A DNA stretch of 29,680 bases from a virus: positions 1-29,680 of IMG/VR virus record IMGVR_UViG_3300009158_000151; one strand, given 5' to 3'. The position numbers and the translations under genes were made by a program. The notes below the pieces were generated by a model, which saw only the letters and a program-made list of their open reading frames with translations, had not been told where the DNA came from and did no database searches. Positions 1 through 7,534 of this stretch are shown here, one piece after another. The stretch's first letter is position 1. The number at the start of each line of letters is the position of its first letter.

Positions 1-780
1 ACCCATCAATTCTTTTGTTAGTCTAGATTTATCTATAAATTCAGAATGTTTGAATACATTATCAACTCCATATTTTTGCATACAGGTCTTTATAATCTTC
101 TCTCTTATTATTTCTTTATTCATTGAATATTTTAACTTCCAATCATCTGTCTTTGAATATGAATCTACTCCATATTTCTCTATAAATGTATTTCTAATCT
201 TTTCATTTATTTGATATTTTTTATCTTTAATTACTTCCTTAAATTCATCTGTTTTTGAATAAGATTCAACTCCATATTTACTCATTAAAGTTTCCTTAGA
301 CTTTTCTTTGAACTCATCCGAACTCATCCACTTTCTATTCATATCTCTCATTTCTTGTGTTTTGAAAAATGAATCAACACCATATTTCTCAATCATGGTC
401 TTTTTACCCTTTTCAGATCCCTTTTGTATTCCTTTCCATTTAATACTTTCAGACTCTTTAAATACATCAGTCATTGAAAATGATATTACCCCATATCTAT
501 TCAAACATGTCTTTTCTTTCTCTATATTTTTACAACCAAAACAAGAGTAATATCCTTTATTATTTCTATCTCTATTCAAAATATATTTACTATAAGATAT
601 GTAGTTTTCGGACTTACATATCTCACACACAGCGGTCACCTTAGTCTTACTTCCACTTTTCAGATCACACACACTTACCTCTAATATCTTAACATCTTTA
701 TCAAACACATATCCAATATTATTAAAGTAACCGGAGTTTCTTATATTTATGGGTATGAAAACTTTTTCTTCTTTTATCAT
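1..780 (-). CDS. Zinc-ribbon, KYGV-repeat homing-endonuclease-like protein (3' end outside window)
   Basis: The reverse-strand frame is open from ATG at 780 to the window edge (260 codons, no stop), so the C-terminus is missing. Residues C52, C55, C80 and C83 form a zinc ribbon (CEIC ... CFGC). After it come five units of about 35 residues, each opening with (E/S/Q)(K/R)YGV: RYGVISF, KYGVDSF, KYGVESY, KYGVDSY, KYGVDNV, followed by motifs such as SKTDEFKE. This architecture is familiar from phage proteins of the homing-endonuclease type, where the repeats are thought to bind DNA and a nuclease domain lies at the C-terminus; here that domain would be off the window. It lies antisense to, and just upstream of, a broken DNA polymerase gene, as expected for a mobile endonuclease that has split a target gene. 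The nuclease activity itself is inferred, not seen. Confidence 0.6.
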   Translation of the reverse strand, partial: MIKEEKVFIPINIRNSGYFNNIGYVFDKDVKILEVSVCDLKSGSKTKVTAVCEICKSENYISYSKYILNRDRNNKGYYSCFGCKNIEKEKTCLNRYGVISFSMTDVFKESESIKWKGIQKGSEKGKKTMIEKYGVDSFFKTQEMRDMNRKWMSSDEFKEKSKETLMSKYGVESYSKTDEFKEVIKDKKYQINEKIRNTFIEKYGVDSYSKTDDWKLKYSMNKEIIREKIIKTCMQKYGVDNVFKHSEFIDKSRLTKELMG

Positions 781-848
781 ATAAAAAATATATTTAATTA
801 TATATTAAAAATCAAAAGTCCCCTTTAGGACATATTTATAAACAAAAC
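781..848. promoter_or_regulatory. Divergent AT-rich promoter region between the HEG-like gene and the polymerase fragment
   Basis: This 68-bp spacer carries TTATATATTAA at 798-808, which reads TTAATATATAA on the other strand, the box found upstream of most genes here. A second AT-rich run (TATTTATAAAC, 833-843) lies just before the ATG at 849. Between them, GTCC (818-821) and GGAC (828-831) can pair into a small hairpin. The frame leading into the polymerase fragment is open from 798, so the true start or a splice boundary could lie anywhere in 798-849. Confidence 0.4.
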
Positions 849-2325
849 ATGACAAAGCAAGAAAAAATAGAAAAGATTGAGTCATTAAAAAAAAGAGCTA
901 GTGAGCTGAAGAAGGAAGTTGATTATTTCAACGCTCTTCAGCTTGCTGGATAACCCCCTCTGATTTATCAGAGGGGGTAAATGAGCACTAAAACTAGTAC
1001 TTAACGGTTCTTATGGAGCATTTGCTACGTCCTACTTCATATTATATAACAATCACGTAGCAGGTACAATCACAGCACAAGGCCGTGACCTTACCAAAAC
1101 AATGGATAAGGTTAATGAAGACTATTGGTATAATCAATGGCAAAATGACCATGAACTTCATTATAAAATGGGTATTAAAAACATAACACCTATTTCAAAA
1201 GATGAACATGTTTCTATTTATGCTGATACAGATTCTCTATTTGTTTCATTCAAACCAGCAGTAGATCATTGTGACTGGACCAATCTTATATTCAATGATG
1301 ATTATCTTAATTCAGTAGATAAAAAGTTCATCATCCTTTCTAAAGAACTTCCAAAATTCAACAATACTAATTGTGTAGGAACTGCGCATAATATTAAAGA
1401 GTTTAGTGAACTATTAAACGCAGAACATGAGTTAGTTTTAATATGTGGTAACTTTGTTAAAGATAGAGATTTAGTAAAGATGATTAAATCTGGTTCTGTA
1501 AAGAATGAGATAAAATGGAACTGGTCTAATGAAATAGATTTCATACAAGGATTAGACCATTATAGATATGGTGGTTATTTTAAAAAGTGTTTAGAAGATT
1601 ATGCTGGATCTTTTGGTGTAGAGAACAAAGAAGACTTTGAGTTAGAAAGAATATCAGAATCTATTATCAATATTGCTAAAAAGAAATACATTCAACATAT
1701 CTTATTCGAGGATGGTATTCCTTATGATAGATTAAGTTATATCTATCCTAAAGGTGTAGAACTTGTTAGGTCATCTACTCCAGCTTTTGCTAGAGATAAA
1801 ATTGTTGGTATTGTTAAATATTTATTCACACATCCGGATACTTTTAATATTAAAGATTTACTAAAACTAGTTAAAGGACTAAGAAAAGAATTTGAATTGG
1901 CGGATATAGATGATATTTGTATGCAATCTTCTGTTTCTAACTATGAAATAAAAGTTCTTAATGATAAGTCATTGCCTTTAAACTTTATAAGTGGTGCTCA
2001 CTTTGCGGTTAAGTCAGCAGCTCATCATAACTATCTTTTACTAAAGAGTAAAGAATATCAACAGAAATATGAGTTTATAAAATCAGGTAATAAGATTAAA
2101 TATTATTGTTGTAAAGATAAATCTATAACTGATATGTTTGCTTATACTCGTGGTTCTTTTCCGGTTGAGTTCGCTCCGCCTATAGACTATGACGAACAAT
2201 TTTCTAAGTCTATCTTATCCCCTATCAATTCAATTATTGAACCATTAGGAATGCCTGAGATTACTAAAAGGTTGTCGGTGGTAATGGATATTTTCTCAGG
2301 TATGGGTGGAAAAGGAGGTTTCTAA
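849..2325 (+). CDS. Family B DNA polymerase, C-terminal fragment (T4 gp43-like), interrupted by a 40-nt insert
   Basis: Codons from ATG 849 encode 33 residues ending in DYFNALQLA, then GGA TAA. The continuation is in another frame, open from 985: A-LKLVLNGSYG. Joining GCT (945-947) to CTA (988) gives QLALKLVLNGSYG, which matches PolB motif B (Kx3N-x-x-YG; compare QLALKVSANSVYG in eukaryotic pol delta) including the Q-to-K spacing. Motif C follows (YADTDS, 1219-1236), then the thumb motif KGVELVRSSTPAF. The C-terminal VMDIFSGMGGKGGF sits where T4-type polymerases have a clamp-binding tail. The exonuclease domain and motif A are missing and must be encoded elsewhere, presumably beyond the endonuclease-like gene. 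The first ATG in the second frame (1102) lies downstream of motif B and would give an inactive protein. The 3' end overlaps the converging gene by 4 nt. Confidence 0.85.
948..987 (+). other. 40-nt hairpin insert in polymerase motif B: candidate translational bypass element
   Basis: The insert lies between GCT (945-947) and CTA (988). It starts GGA TAA, so a stop follows directly. It holds a perfect 10-bp stem (CCCCCTCTGA at 954-963 with TCAGAGGGGG at 968-977, loop TTTA), then TAAATGA and GCA (985-987). Its length shifts frame by +1, and leaving it out restores QLALK exactly. No U-tract follows the stem, unlike the terminators in this window, and 40 nt is too short for a group I or II intron. 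The layout recalls the T4 gene 60 bypass: take-off codon, stop, hairpin, landing codon. Synonymous Ala codons GCT and GCA flank the gap and could serve as take-off and landing sites. Bypassing is inferred; an assembly error, pseudogene or unusual RNA processing is possible. Confidence 0.6.
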
Positions 2326-3128
2326 TCTTCTTTATAAACAAAGTTCTTATCAGGTATTAAATAATAATTAACTCCATTTTCATCTAATTGAGTTTTAATA
2401 TCTTTTCCTTTGAATATCAAGTTACCTAAATTTTTATTCACATCTGATATTAAAACTAAGTAGTGGGTTTTAATTTCTGTGAAATATCCACTTATATAAA
2501 CTTTATAAAATTCACCTTCTTTATTAATTGAAGAAAGTGTTTTTGTTTGTATAGTGTATGTATTTCCTTTATAATTGAAAGTACCATCAATACCAGCAAT
2601 ATCAACTTTATGTGAAGATGGTTTATCAATTGATATATCTGTTTTAAGTATTTGAGTTGCGAATTTAGAAAAGAATGTATTTGCTATTTCTTCTTGTGAT
2701 TGACCTTTATCAGATGCTCCTTCTAAAATTCTATAAATTCTTTCAAACCATTTTCCACCTGGTTCAAATAGTTTTAACTTATTAGTTTCAATCCAATCAA
2801 TCATACTATCTGGTGTTGAGAATGTAGCTCTTCCGTTATCAATCTCATTAGCTATTCTAATCATCTCCCAAAGTATAGCAATATTCTTTTGAGCTTTTGT
2901 TAATAATTCCGCTCTAACTTCTCTGCCTTTATGAGTTAAAATTTCATTACCACTGAAACTACCATAGATTTCTTTTAATATTCTTCTAATAGCTAGTTCT
3001 TTTTTCTCTGCCTTTTCCTCAGTGAATAAGATAGATTTACCATTCATAAATAACTTAACAGGTTTATATGAAGCTTTATATTTATCATTATAAGCTTCTT
3101 TTATAAAGGTTGAATACTTTTTAATCAT
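2322..3128 (-). CDS. Putative head-packaged protein with PD-(D/E)xK-like nuclease motif
   Basis: The 268-aa product begins MIKKYSTFIKEA, very close to the T4 capsid-targeting sequence MKTYQEFIAEA, which directs internal proteins into the prohead core and is cut after I-x-E. Here IKE|A at residues 9-12 fits the same rule. The middle is charged and helical. At residues 174-197 the pattern KVDIAGIDGTFNYKG followed by YTIQTKT looks like a restriction-type core (D176 or D181, then Q194-x-K196 in place of E-x-K). A packaged nuclease-like protein would act early after injection, but this is inference. TATATATA lies 6 nt before the start, so any leader is very short. The stop overlaps the polymerase stop by 4 nt, tail to tail. 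I do not recognise the family by name. Confidence 0.55.
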   Translation of the reverse strand: MIKKYSTFIKEAYNDKYKASYKPVKLFMNGKSILFTEEKAEKKELAIRRILKEIYGSFSGNEILTHKGREVRAELLTKAQKNIAILWEMIRIANEIDNGRATFSTPDSMIDWIETNKLKLFEPGGKWFERIYRILEGASDKGQSQEEIANTFFSKFATQILKTDISIDKPSSHKVDIAGIDGTFNYKGNTYTIQTKTLSSINKEGEFYKVYISGYFTEIKTHYLVLISDVNKNLGNLIFKGKDIKTQLDENGVNYYLIPDKNFVYKED

Positions 3129-3159
3129 GATGTATATATAAAATAAGGATATATAAATT
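3129..3159. promoter_or_regulatory. Divergent AT-box promoter pair
   Basis: The 31-bp gap between two divergent genes holds TATATATAA (3132-3140) beside the reverse gene and GATATATAAATT (3148-3159) directly against the forward ATG. Each box is only 0-6 nt from its start codon, so transcripts starting about 7 nt past a -10-like box would be leaderless or nearly so. Confidence 0.45.
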
Positions 3160-3390
3160 ATGAAAAATGATGAATTATATCCAGAATTTATTACTTATTT
3201 AGATAGTCAAGTAAATGAGGGAAGAATTAGTAAAAATAAGTTTGCTCTTTTGAAAATAAGTCATTCTTACTTTCAAACATTTAAAACAAAGTTTGAAATA
3301 GATGAACTTTTTAGGGAAAAGGTTATAAAACTACGTAAGTCTGAAATAAGAGACAAAAAAATTGATGATATATTCGATGATATTGATTGA
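3160..3390 (+). CDS. Small charged hypothetical protein (76 aa)
   Basis: The product starts MKNDELYPEFITYLDSQV and is charged and mostly helical, with an acidic end (KKIDDIFDDID). No domain, signal peptide or membrane segment is visible, and I do not recognise it. It is the first of three tightly packed forward genes: its 3' end overlaps the next reading frame, and the third starts on the stop of the second, so they are probably co-transcribed and translationally coupled. The start at 3160 lies right after GATATATAAATT, and no other ATG is close. Confidence 0.6.
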   Translation: MKNDELYPEFITYLDSQVNEGRISKNKFALLKISHSYFQTFKTKFEIDELFREKVIKLRKSEIRDKKIDDIFDDID

Positions 3391-3787
3391 TGAAACAATT
3401 ATAGATAATGTAGAAGTTAAATTCTATGAAGGTATGGATATTGATAAACTTTTAAATCATCCAAAAGATGGATCTAATGGTTTTATCTATTGCTTTATAG
3501 AGAATTGGATAAATGAAATTAAAACTTATAATAGACAAAGAAAAATATCATCTGTAATTGATGATATAAAATATAAAGTGTTTGAGTGGGATAGTATAAA
3601 TAACAATTATATATGTGTTTATCAAACAGAGGGAATGTTAATCAAAGATGTTTATGAAACAATAAGAAAGAAATTGGAAGTAAATCAATTTTCAAATCAA
3701 TCTTGGATTCCAGTCAGTGGAATAGACAAAGGGGCAATTAAGATAGAAAATAAAAAAATAGTTATTGAGAATAAATATATATCATAA
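3377..3787 (+). CDS. Hypothetical protein in a coupled three-gene run
   Basis: The product begins MILIDETIIDNVEV and has about 136 residues. The frame is open further upstream, with another ATG at 3365 and a TTG at 3362. I chose 3377 because it gives the smallest overlap (14 nt) with the preceding gene. The fold looks mixed alpha/beta, with alternating hydrophobic stretches (SNGFIYCFIENWI) and a C-terminal segment VSGIDKGAIKIENKKIVI that looks like beta hairpins. There is no cysteine cluster, catalytic motif or membrane helix I can name. Its TAA shares its last A with the next gene's ATG (TAATG), a classic coupling arrangement. Confidence 0.55.
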   Translation: MILIDETIIDNVEVKFYEGMDIDKLLNHPKDGSNGFIYCFIENWINEIKTYNRQRKISSVIDDIKYKVFEWDSINNNYICVYQTEGMLIKDVYETIRKKLEVNQFSNQSWIPVSGIDKGAIKIENKKIVIENKYIS

Positions 3788-4263
3788 TGATTATGAAACA
3801 TCTAATGAGATATGAGGGATATACATCCAAAGAAAGAACTGATGATATTTTAGATAAAATATCTAAATATGGTATTGTATCACTGACGCATTCAGAAAAA
3901 GATTTTTTAGACTCACACTCATCTGGTGATGAAGAAGAGTTTCATGATAAAATAGCAAAGAAAGAACAAGAAACAGTATTTGAAGATGATAGTGGATATT
4001 TCAAATTTGAACACAAAGAAATAGAATTATTTGATGATGAAATACATTATATAGGAACTTTTTATGTTCCGGATTTAGAACTACCAAATGGTAAAAGAAT
4101 TGAAGGTAGATTAGATGGTAAAATAATAGTCTATAAAAGTGGACAAAACTCACCCGATTTTGAGAAAGATGATTATGATATATTTGAATTCTGTAATGGA
4201 TTAGAATATGAGCTTGATAATTTTATTGATTATGTTGTCGGTGAATTAGAAGAAAAAAACTAA
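3787..4263 (+). CDS. Acidic hypothetical protein with an ILDKISKYGI/SLTHSEKDFL helical motif
   Basis: The 158-aa product starts MIMKHLMRYEGYTSKE; the second ATG (3793) is an equally possible start. Residues 20-45 carry ILDKISKYGI...SLTHSEKDFLDS. I know this helix-turn-helix-like pair from the C-terminal tails of Bacteroidota rhomboid-family proteins, which points to the host group. The remainder is very acidic (EEEFHDK, DDYDIFEF) with a beta-rich stretch around IHYIGTFYVPDLELPNG. The N-terminus MKHLMRYEGY loosely resembles the capsid-targeting-like leaders of neighbouring genes but lacks the I-x-E cleavage pattern. It follows the previous gene with a one-base overlap. No enzymatic motif is visible. 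Confidence 0.6.
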   Translation: MIMKHLMRYEGYTSKERTDDILDKISKYGIVSLTHSEKDFLDSHSSGDEEEFHDKIAKKEQETVFEDDSGYFKFEHKEIELFDDEIHYIGTFYVPDLELPNGKRIEGRLDGKIIVYKSGQNSPDFEKDDYDIFEFCNGLEYELDNFIDYVVGELEEKN

Positions 4264-4312
4264 TATTTCAATTTTAATATATATAATCTATAATAAAAAA
4301 TAATTTAATATC

Positions 4313-4873
4313 ATGATTAAAAAATATAACGCTTTTGTTGAAGGTAAAGTAAATGAAGAGTTTGTAATGGCTGAGCCTAGACCAGGAACTACTGAAGTAT
4401 CTCCAGGTACAATTGAAAAACCAGGTACAATGCCTGAGCCTCCAACTCCTATCAAAAAAGATAGAACTTCTCCAGTTCCAGCACCTGCTAAAGCAGAACT
4501 TGAACCTATGGAAGAAGAAGGTAGTGAATATATGGGTGTACAAATGTTACAAAATTTAGCTGATGTTTTAGGAACAGAAGTTGTTGATAATTCAGTTGAA
4601 TATAATGATAGAAAAATTAACTTTTACTCAGAAACAGAAATGTTCCATGTTGATAAAAAGAAATTCAAAACTGTTGAAGAAGTTGTTGCTTACTTAAAAG
4701 CTAGTGAGCCAGATGAAGAAGTTGAAATGACTGCCGGAAGAGAAGAGGAAATAAAAACTGAATTAGACAATATAGTTAATGATGATGACAACTGGAATAA
4801 TGAAAACTCTTTTGAATCTAAGAGTTACAAATCAACAAGAAAATTTGAAAGTTTTAAGAATAAAAAGAAATAA
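4313..4873 (+). CDS. Pro-rich, acidic putative prohead core or internal protein
   Basis: The 186-aa product begins MIKKYNAFVEGKVNEEF, like the targeting leader of the reverse gene at 2322-3128 (MIKKYSTFIKEA) and the T4 capsid-targeting sequence. A proline-rich low-complexity linker follows (PGTTEVSPGTIEKPGTMPEP, about residues 22-65), then a compact region with NLADVLGTEVVDN and KKFKTVEEVVAYLKA, then a strongly acidic end. It closes with RKFESFKNKKK, matching the end of the acidic protein at 11582-11956 (LKTFESFITKKKKK). Acidic, low-complexity proteins of this sort are typical of T4-type prohead cores (gp67/gp68), so a head-core role is plausible but unproven. The gene is followed at once by a strong bidirectional terminator. 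Confidence 0.55.
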   Translation: MIKKYNAFVEGKVNEEFVMAEPRPGTTEVSPGTIEKPGTMPEPPTPIKKDRTSPVPAPAKAELEPMEEEGSEYMGVQMLQNLADVLGTEVVDNSVEYNDRKINFYSETEMFHVDKKKFKTVEEVVAYLKASEPDEEVEMTAGREEEIKTELDNIVNDDDNWNNENSFESKSYKSTRKFESFKNKKK

Positions 4874-4903
4874 AAAAAACCCACTCAATTGAGTGGGTTT
4901 TTT
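4874..4903. terminator. Bidirectional intrinsic terminator
   Basis: The palindrome CCCACTCAATTGAGTGGG (4880-4897) is flanked by a run of A on the left and TTTTTT on the right, so it works on both strands. It lies between the converging genes ending at 4873 and 4916. Confidence 0.9.
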
Positions 4904-4915
4904 AATTTAAGTAAA

Positions 4916-5236
4916 TTACTTAGTTTCAGTTGGTTCATCAGTAGTTGTTGTATTTCCAGCTTCTGCATTATGTTTAGCTACACTTACTTTACTTCCTGTA
5001 AAATTCTTATAACCAATTAGGGCGGCACCAATCATTGTAAAAGCAACAGCTTGATTAATTACATCCATACTTTTATCAATAAACATTCTGTCAATTACTC
5101 CAAGTAAAAATGATAGGCTACCAATAGTTACAATCATAAATCCAGATGTAGATGTTACTGATGTTTTTCCATCAGGATTAGAAGTCATTTCACCAAATGA
5201 CCATTTTTTAATGTCTCCAATTTTAGGTAAATTCAT
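4916..5236 (-). CDS. Small two-helix membrane protein, holin-like in shape
   Basis: The 106-aa product has two hydrophobic segments, roughly residues 32-52 (SGFMIVTIGSLSFLLGVIDR) and 59-78 (VINQAVAFTMIGAALIGYKN). Each terminus is a hydrophilic tail of about 30 residues; the last part is Thr/Glu-rich (TTTTDEPTETK). There is no cleavable signal peptide. Size and topology fit small phage membrane proteins including class II-type holins, but the sequence carries nothing specific to holins and no recognised endolysin gene is adjacent, so the lysis role is only a possibility. It shares the palindromic terminator with the converging gene. An AT box (TATATATAATT) sits about 25-35 nt upstream of the start. 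Confidence 0.6.
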   Translation of the reverse strand: MNLPKIGDIKKWSFGEMTSNPDGKTSVTSTSGFMIVTIGSLSFLLGVIDRMFIDKSMDVINQAVAFTMIGAALIGYKNFTGSKVSVAKHNAEAGNTTTTDEPTETK

Positions 5237-5316
5237 AGTAATATTATTATTTTTTATAAGATATATATAATTTTAGGAAAGTAACATTTTTCAATATATA
5301 ACTTATTGAAAAAATT

Positions 5317-5790
5317 ATGAGATTAATAAGAATACTAAAATTTCTATACACATCAGAACATCCACACTTCTTATCAGTAGATAAAGACTTTTACTCCAGG
5401 TGGAAATTGATTATCAGAGGAACAGTAACACTAAATAAAAATTATAAATCATGTGAGATTTATAGAAAGAAATACAAAATGATGGAAGATTTTGTAGTTA
5501 TTGGACTTAAATACAATGGTAAAAATGTTAAAAGAAGAACTAGCGGATATGCTAAGGAATTTATAGACCAACACAAAGACGCGAAATGTCTTTATTGTGA
5601 AACTAAACTAAATGATAGAAATGCTACAGCAGACCATATAGTTCCAATATCAAAAGGCGGTAATAATACACAAGTTAATTTAATAGTTTGTTGTAAGGAT
5701 TGTAATAATGAAAGAGGTGATATAGAATTCAAAACTTATATTTCAATGAAAAATAAGAAATATAAAAATATAAATAAATTGTTTATTTAA
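5317..5790 (+). CDS. HNH endonuclease (free-standing, homing-type)
   Basis: The 157-aa product has a clear HNH core in its second half: CLYC (C91, C94), ADHIVPISKGG with D106-H107, N121, and CCKDCN (C126, C129, N130). The four cysteines bind structural zinc, and the DH...N residues form the beta-beta-alpha metal active site that cuts DNA. The basic first 80 residues (KRRTSGYAK and others) have no recognised domain and may give specificity. It stands alone between a membrane protein and a 66-aa gene that converges on it with no gap. This fits a free-standing homing endonuclease, the third endonuclease type in the window. No interrupted gene is visible beside it. Confidence 0.85.
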   Translation: MRLIRILKFLYTSEHPHFLSVDKDFYSRWKLIIRGTVTLNKNYKSCEIYRKKYKMMEDFVVIGLKYNGKNVKRRTSGYAKEFIDQHKDAKCLYCETKLNDRNATADHIVPISKGGNNTQVNLIVCCKDCNNERGDIEFKTYISMKNKKYKNINKLFI

Positions 5791-5991
5791 TTATCTCCAA
5801 GTAAGATGTTTATACTTATCTCTAAATGTATTCGAGGTCGCGGTAGTTGCTAATGTTAATTTTTTATATTCTTTTTCAGAATAAATTCTATTAGCACCCT
5901 TTAACTTATAGTAGATTCTACCATTTGACCCTACTCGGTATAACCAACGGCCATCTATATTTGTCCAACCTATATCTGGTAAAATTATCAT
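5791..5991 (-). CDS. Small hypothetical protein (66 aa)
   Basis: The product begins MIILPDIGWTNIDGRWLYRV and has a short aromatic-rich segment that could form an SH3-like or WW-like beta sheet (GRWLYRVGSNGRIYYKLKG), then a basic end (RDKYKHLTWR). I do not recognise it. It ends exactly one base after the HNH stop and lies just upstream of the primase on the same strand, with a 20-nt gap, so it is probably read through after the primase. An AATATATAGATT box abuts its ATG. Confidence 0.5.
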   Translation of the reverse strand: MIILPDIGWTNIDGRWLYRVGSNGRIYYKLKGANRIYSEKEYKKLTLATTATSNTFRDKYKHLTWR

Positions 5992-6011
5992 AATCTATAT
6001 ATTAATATAAA

Positions 6012-7205
6012 TTAAAGATTTTTTACAGAATCAAACTTTTTATTATAATCAGCAACTTCTACATCTCTTTTCTTTCTCCTGAACTTTGGAATCCATTTGA
6101 TGTCTAATATATCTTTACTGAAAAAGTCTTCCAGATTCAATTTCTTGTAAGGATCCGGTACTAATTCTGCTAACTTATTAATATCCTTTACTTTACTTAT
6201 TCTATGTAATAATCTAAAAGGATCTTCTGCATTCTTTTTATCAACTATATCTTCAAATAATTTCCTCCACAAAAAAACTGAGAATTTTTCTTTTATCTTT
6301 TCTTCTGATTTTTTATAACCAGCTTCATCATTATCAAAGAAATATTGAATATCCAGATTATTATCTTCTAAGAATCTATAATCAGTATTAACACCAACTA
6401 ATCCAATAGAATTTGGGAAGAATAAGGAATCCAAATAACCTTCAAATACAGTTATTCTTTCTCCTAAATCAACATTTAAAATGTTAAAGTAGTAAGATAA
6501 TTTGTTATAAATAACTAACTCTGTTAAATCTGGTTCTGGTAAGTCTTTACCAAGACTTATCCATTCAAGTAGATTCTCATAGTTATAAATTTTAAAACTA
6601 CGACGCTTACCTTCTTTTAGATTACGAGTTTGCATTCCCAAAACTTTATTACCTCTTCTATTTAGTGAAACTATAATCCATTCAGATTCATCTTCATTCT
6701 TCCAATATTTAGCTTGATAAATGTTTGTATGATATTCAGGCGGTATTCCTCTTCCAACTAAATACTTATAAACTCCACCATTAACTTGAATAGGTTTGAA
6801 ATCAGATATAGGCGTTAGATCAGCACTAAAAACTCTTTCTAGTTCTGTTAAATCAATTAAATTTTCAAACTTAGCATCAACAAAATCACCTTCATAATCA
6901 GAATAAGTCATAACACTATTTAAGTGTTCAATCATTTCTAATTTTTTATCAGGATCTAAAACCTCATTGAAGTCCTTACATATTCTATCAAATGTGGTTT
7001 TCTTATCACAGTTGAAACAAATAAAGATTAAACGGTTGTAATAAAGATTACCTCTTTTAGCATGATTATTTTTATGCGAATCTCCGCAATATGGACAAGC
7101 CATATTGATCCTATCTACATAGTCAACTACCTTTCTCTTACTTTGGTTAGAAAATTCCTTGTTAAGAATATTCTGAATCATATGCCTGATATAAACTTTA
7201 TCCAT
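6012..7205 (-). CDS. DNA primase, zinc finger plus TOPRIM (T4 gp61-like role)
   Basis: The 397-aa protein has an N-terminal zinc finger, CPYCGDSH (C37, C40, H44) and CFNC (C63, C66), as in primases that read the template start site. The TOPRIM catalytic core follows: ITVFEGYLDSLFFP (E255, D259), GLVGVN, then YFFDNDEAG (D291, N292, D293), which bind the metal ions for RNA primer synthesis. Residues 143-215 match the primase pattern of KYLVGRGIPPEYH and IIVSLNRRGNKVLGMQTRNL. It would make lagging-strand primers together with a replicative helicase not in this window. Length is close to small phage primases. The start at 7205 is supported by AATATATC about 7 nt upstream. Confidence 0.88.
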   Translation of the reverse strand: MDKVYIRHMIQNILNKEFSNQSKRKVVDYVDRINMACPYCGDSHKNNHAKRGNLYYNRLIFICFNCDKKTTFDRICKDFNEVLDPDKKLEMIEHLNSVMTYSDYEGDFVDAKFENLIDLTELERVFSADLTPISDFKPIQVNGGVYKYLVGRGIPPEYHTNIYQAKYWKNEDESEWIIVSLNRRGNKVLGMQTRNLKEGKRRSFKIYNYENLLEWISLGKDLPEPDLTELVIYNKLSYYFNILNVDLGERITVFEGYLDSLFFPNSIGLVGVNTDYRFLEDNNLDIQYFFDNDEAGYKKSEEKIKEKFSVFLWRKLFEDIVDKKNAEDPFRLLHRISKVKDINKLAELVPDPYKKLNLEDFFSKDILDIKWIPKFRRKKRDVEVADYNKKFDSVKNL

Positions 7206-7264
7206 ACATGATATATTAAATAAACTTATTTAAGTTTTAAGTTATAATTTAGTATATTTGTATT

Positions 7265-7519
7265 ATGAATTTAAAAGAAGTATTCGAGAGTAAAAGAGAT
7301 ATTAGAGATTCTGATATTCCAAATGAATGGAAAGAAAGCTTTAATCAATTTATGATGGGTCAGACCTGTCAAGTAGAAACTAATGAAGATGGTTCTCTAA
7401 AAGAGTTTATCTACTACTTTCACGACTTCAGTAGATGGTATTATATTCATCAACAAACAATTGAAAGAGATATTAAAATAGGAAATATCTTAGAAAATGG
7501 AGAAACTCACAACAATTAA
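7265..7519 (+). CDS. Small hypothetical protein (84 aa)
   Basis: The product starts MNLKEVFESKRDIRDSDIP and contains an aromatic-rich middle (FIYYFHDFSRWYYIHQQ). No domain is recognised. The opening LKEVFESK recalls the F-E-S-(F/K) pattern near the ends of other proteins in this window but is too short to interpret. It precedes the ABC-type membrane protein by 15 nt on the same strand and probably shares its transcript. An AT box (TAGTATATTTG) lies just upstream of the ATG. Confidence 0.55.
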   Translation: MNLKEVFESKRDIRDSDIPNEWKESFNQFMMGQTCQVETNEDGSLKEFIYYFHDFSRWYYIHQQTIERDIKIGNILENGETHNN

Positions 7520-7534
7520 AGAAAGAATTAAGTT

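Noticed and set aside
308-550. Forward open frame over the left-edge gene
   Set aside because: It is a shadow of the reverse-strand zinc-ribbon gene, whose motifs and repeats are coherent.
954-977. The 10-bp stem as an intrinsic transcription terminator
   Set aside because: No U-tract follows on either side, it lies inside a polymerase coding region, and the three clear terminators here all have A/U flanks.
781-987. A group I or group II intron in the polymerase gene
   Set aside because: The gap between the matching coding segments is only 40 nt, and no intron core pairing was recognised in the 68 bp upstream of the first segment.
4274-4543. Reverse open frame rich in Phe/Ser/Arg
   Set aside because: It lies antisense to the Pro-rich 186-aa gene and its odd composition is the complement of that gene's repeats.
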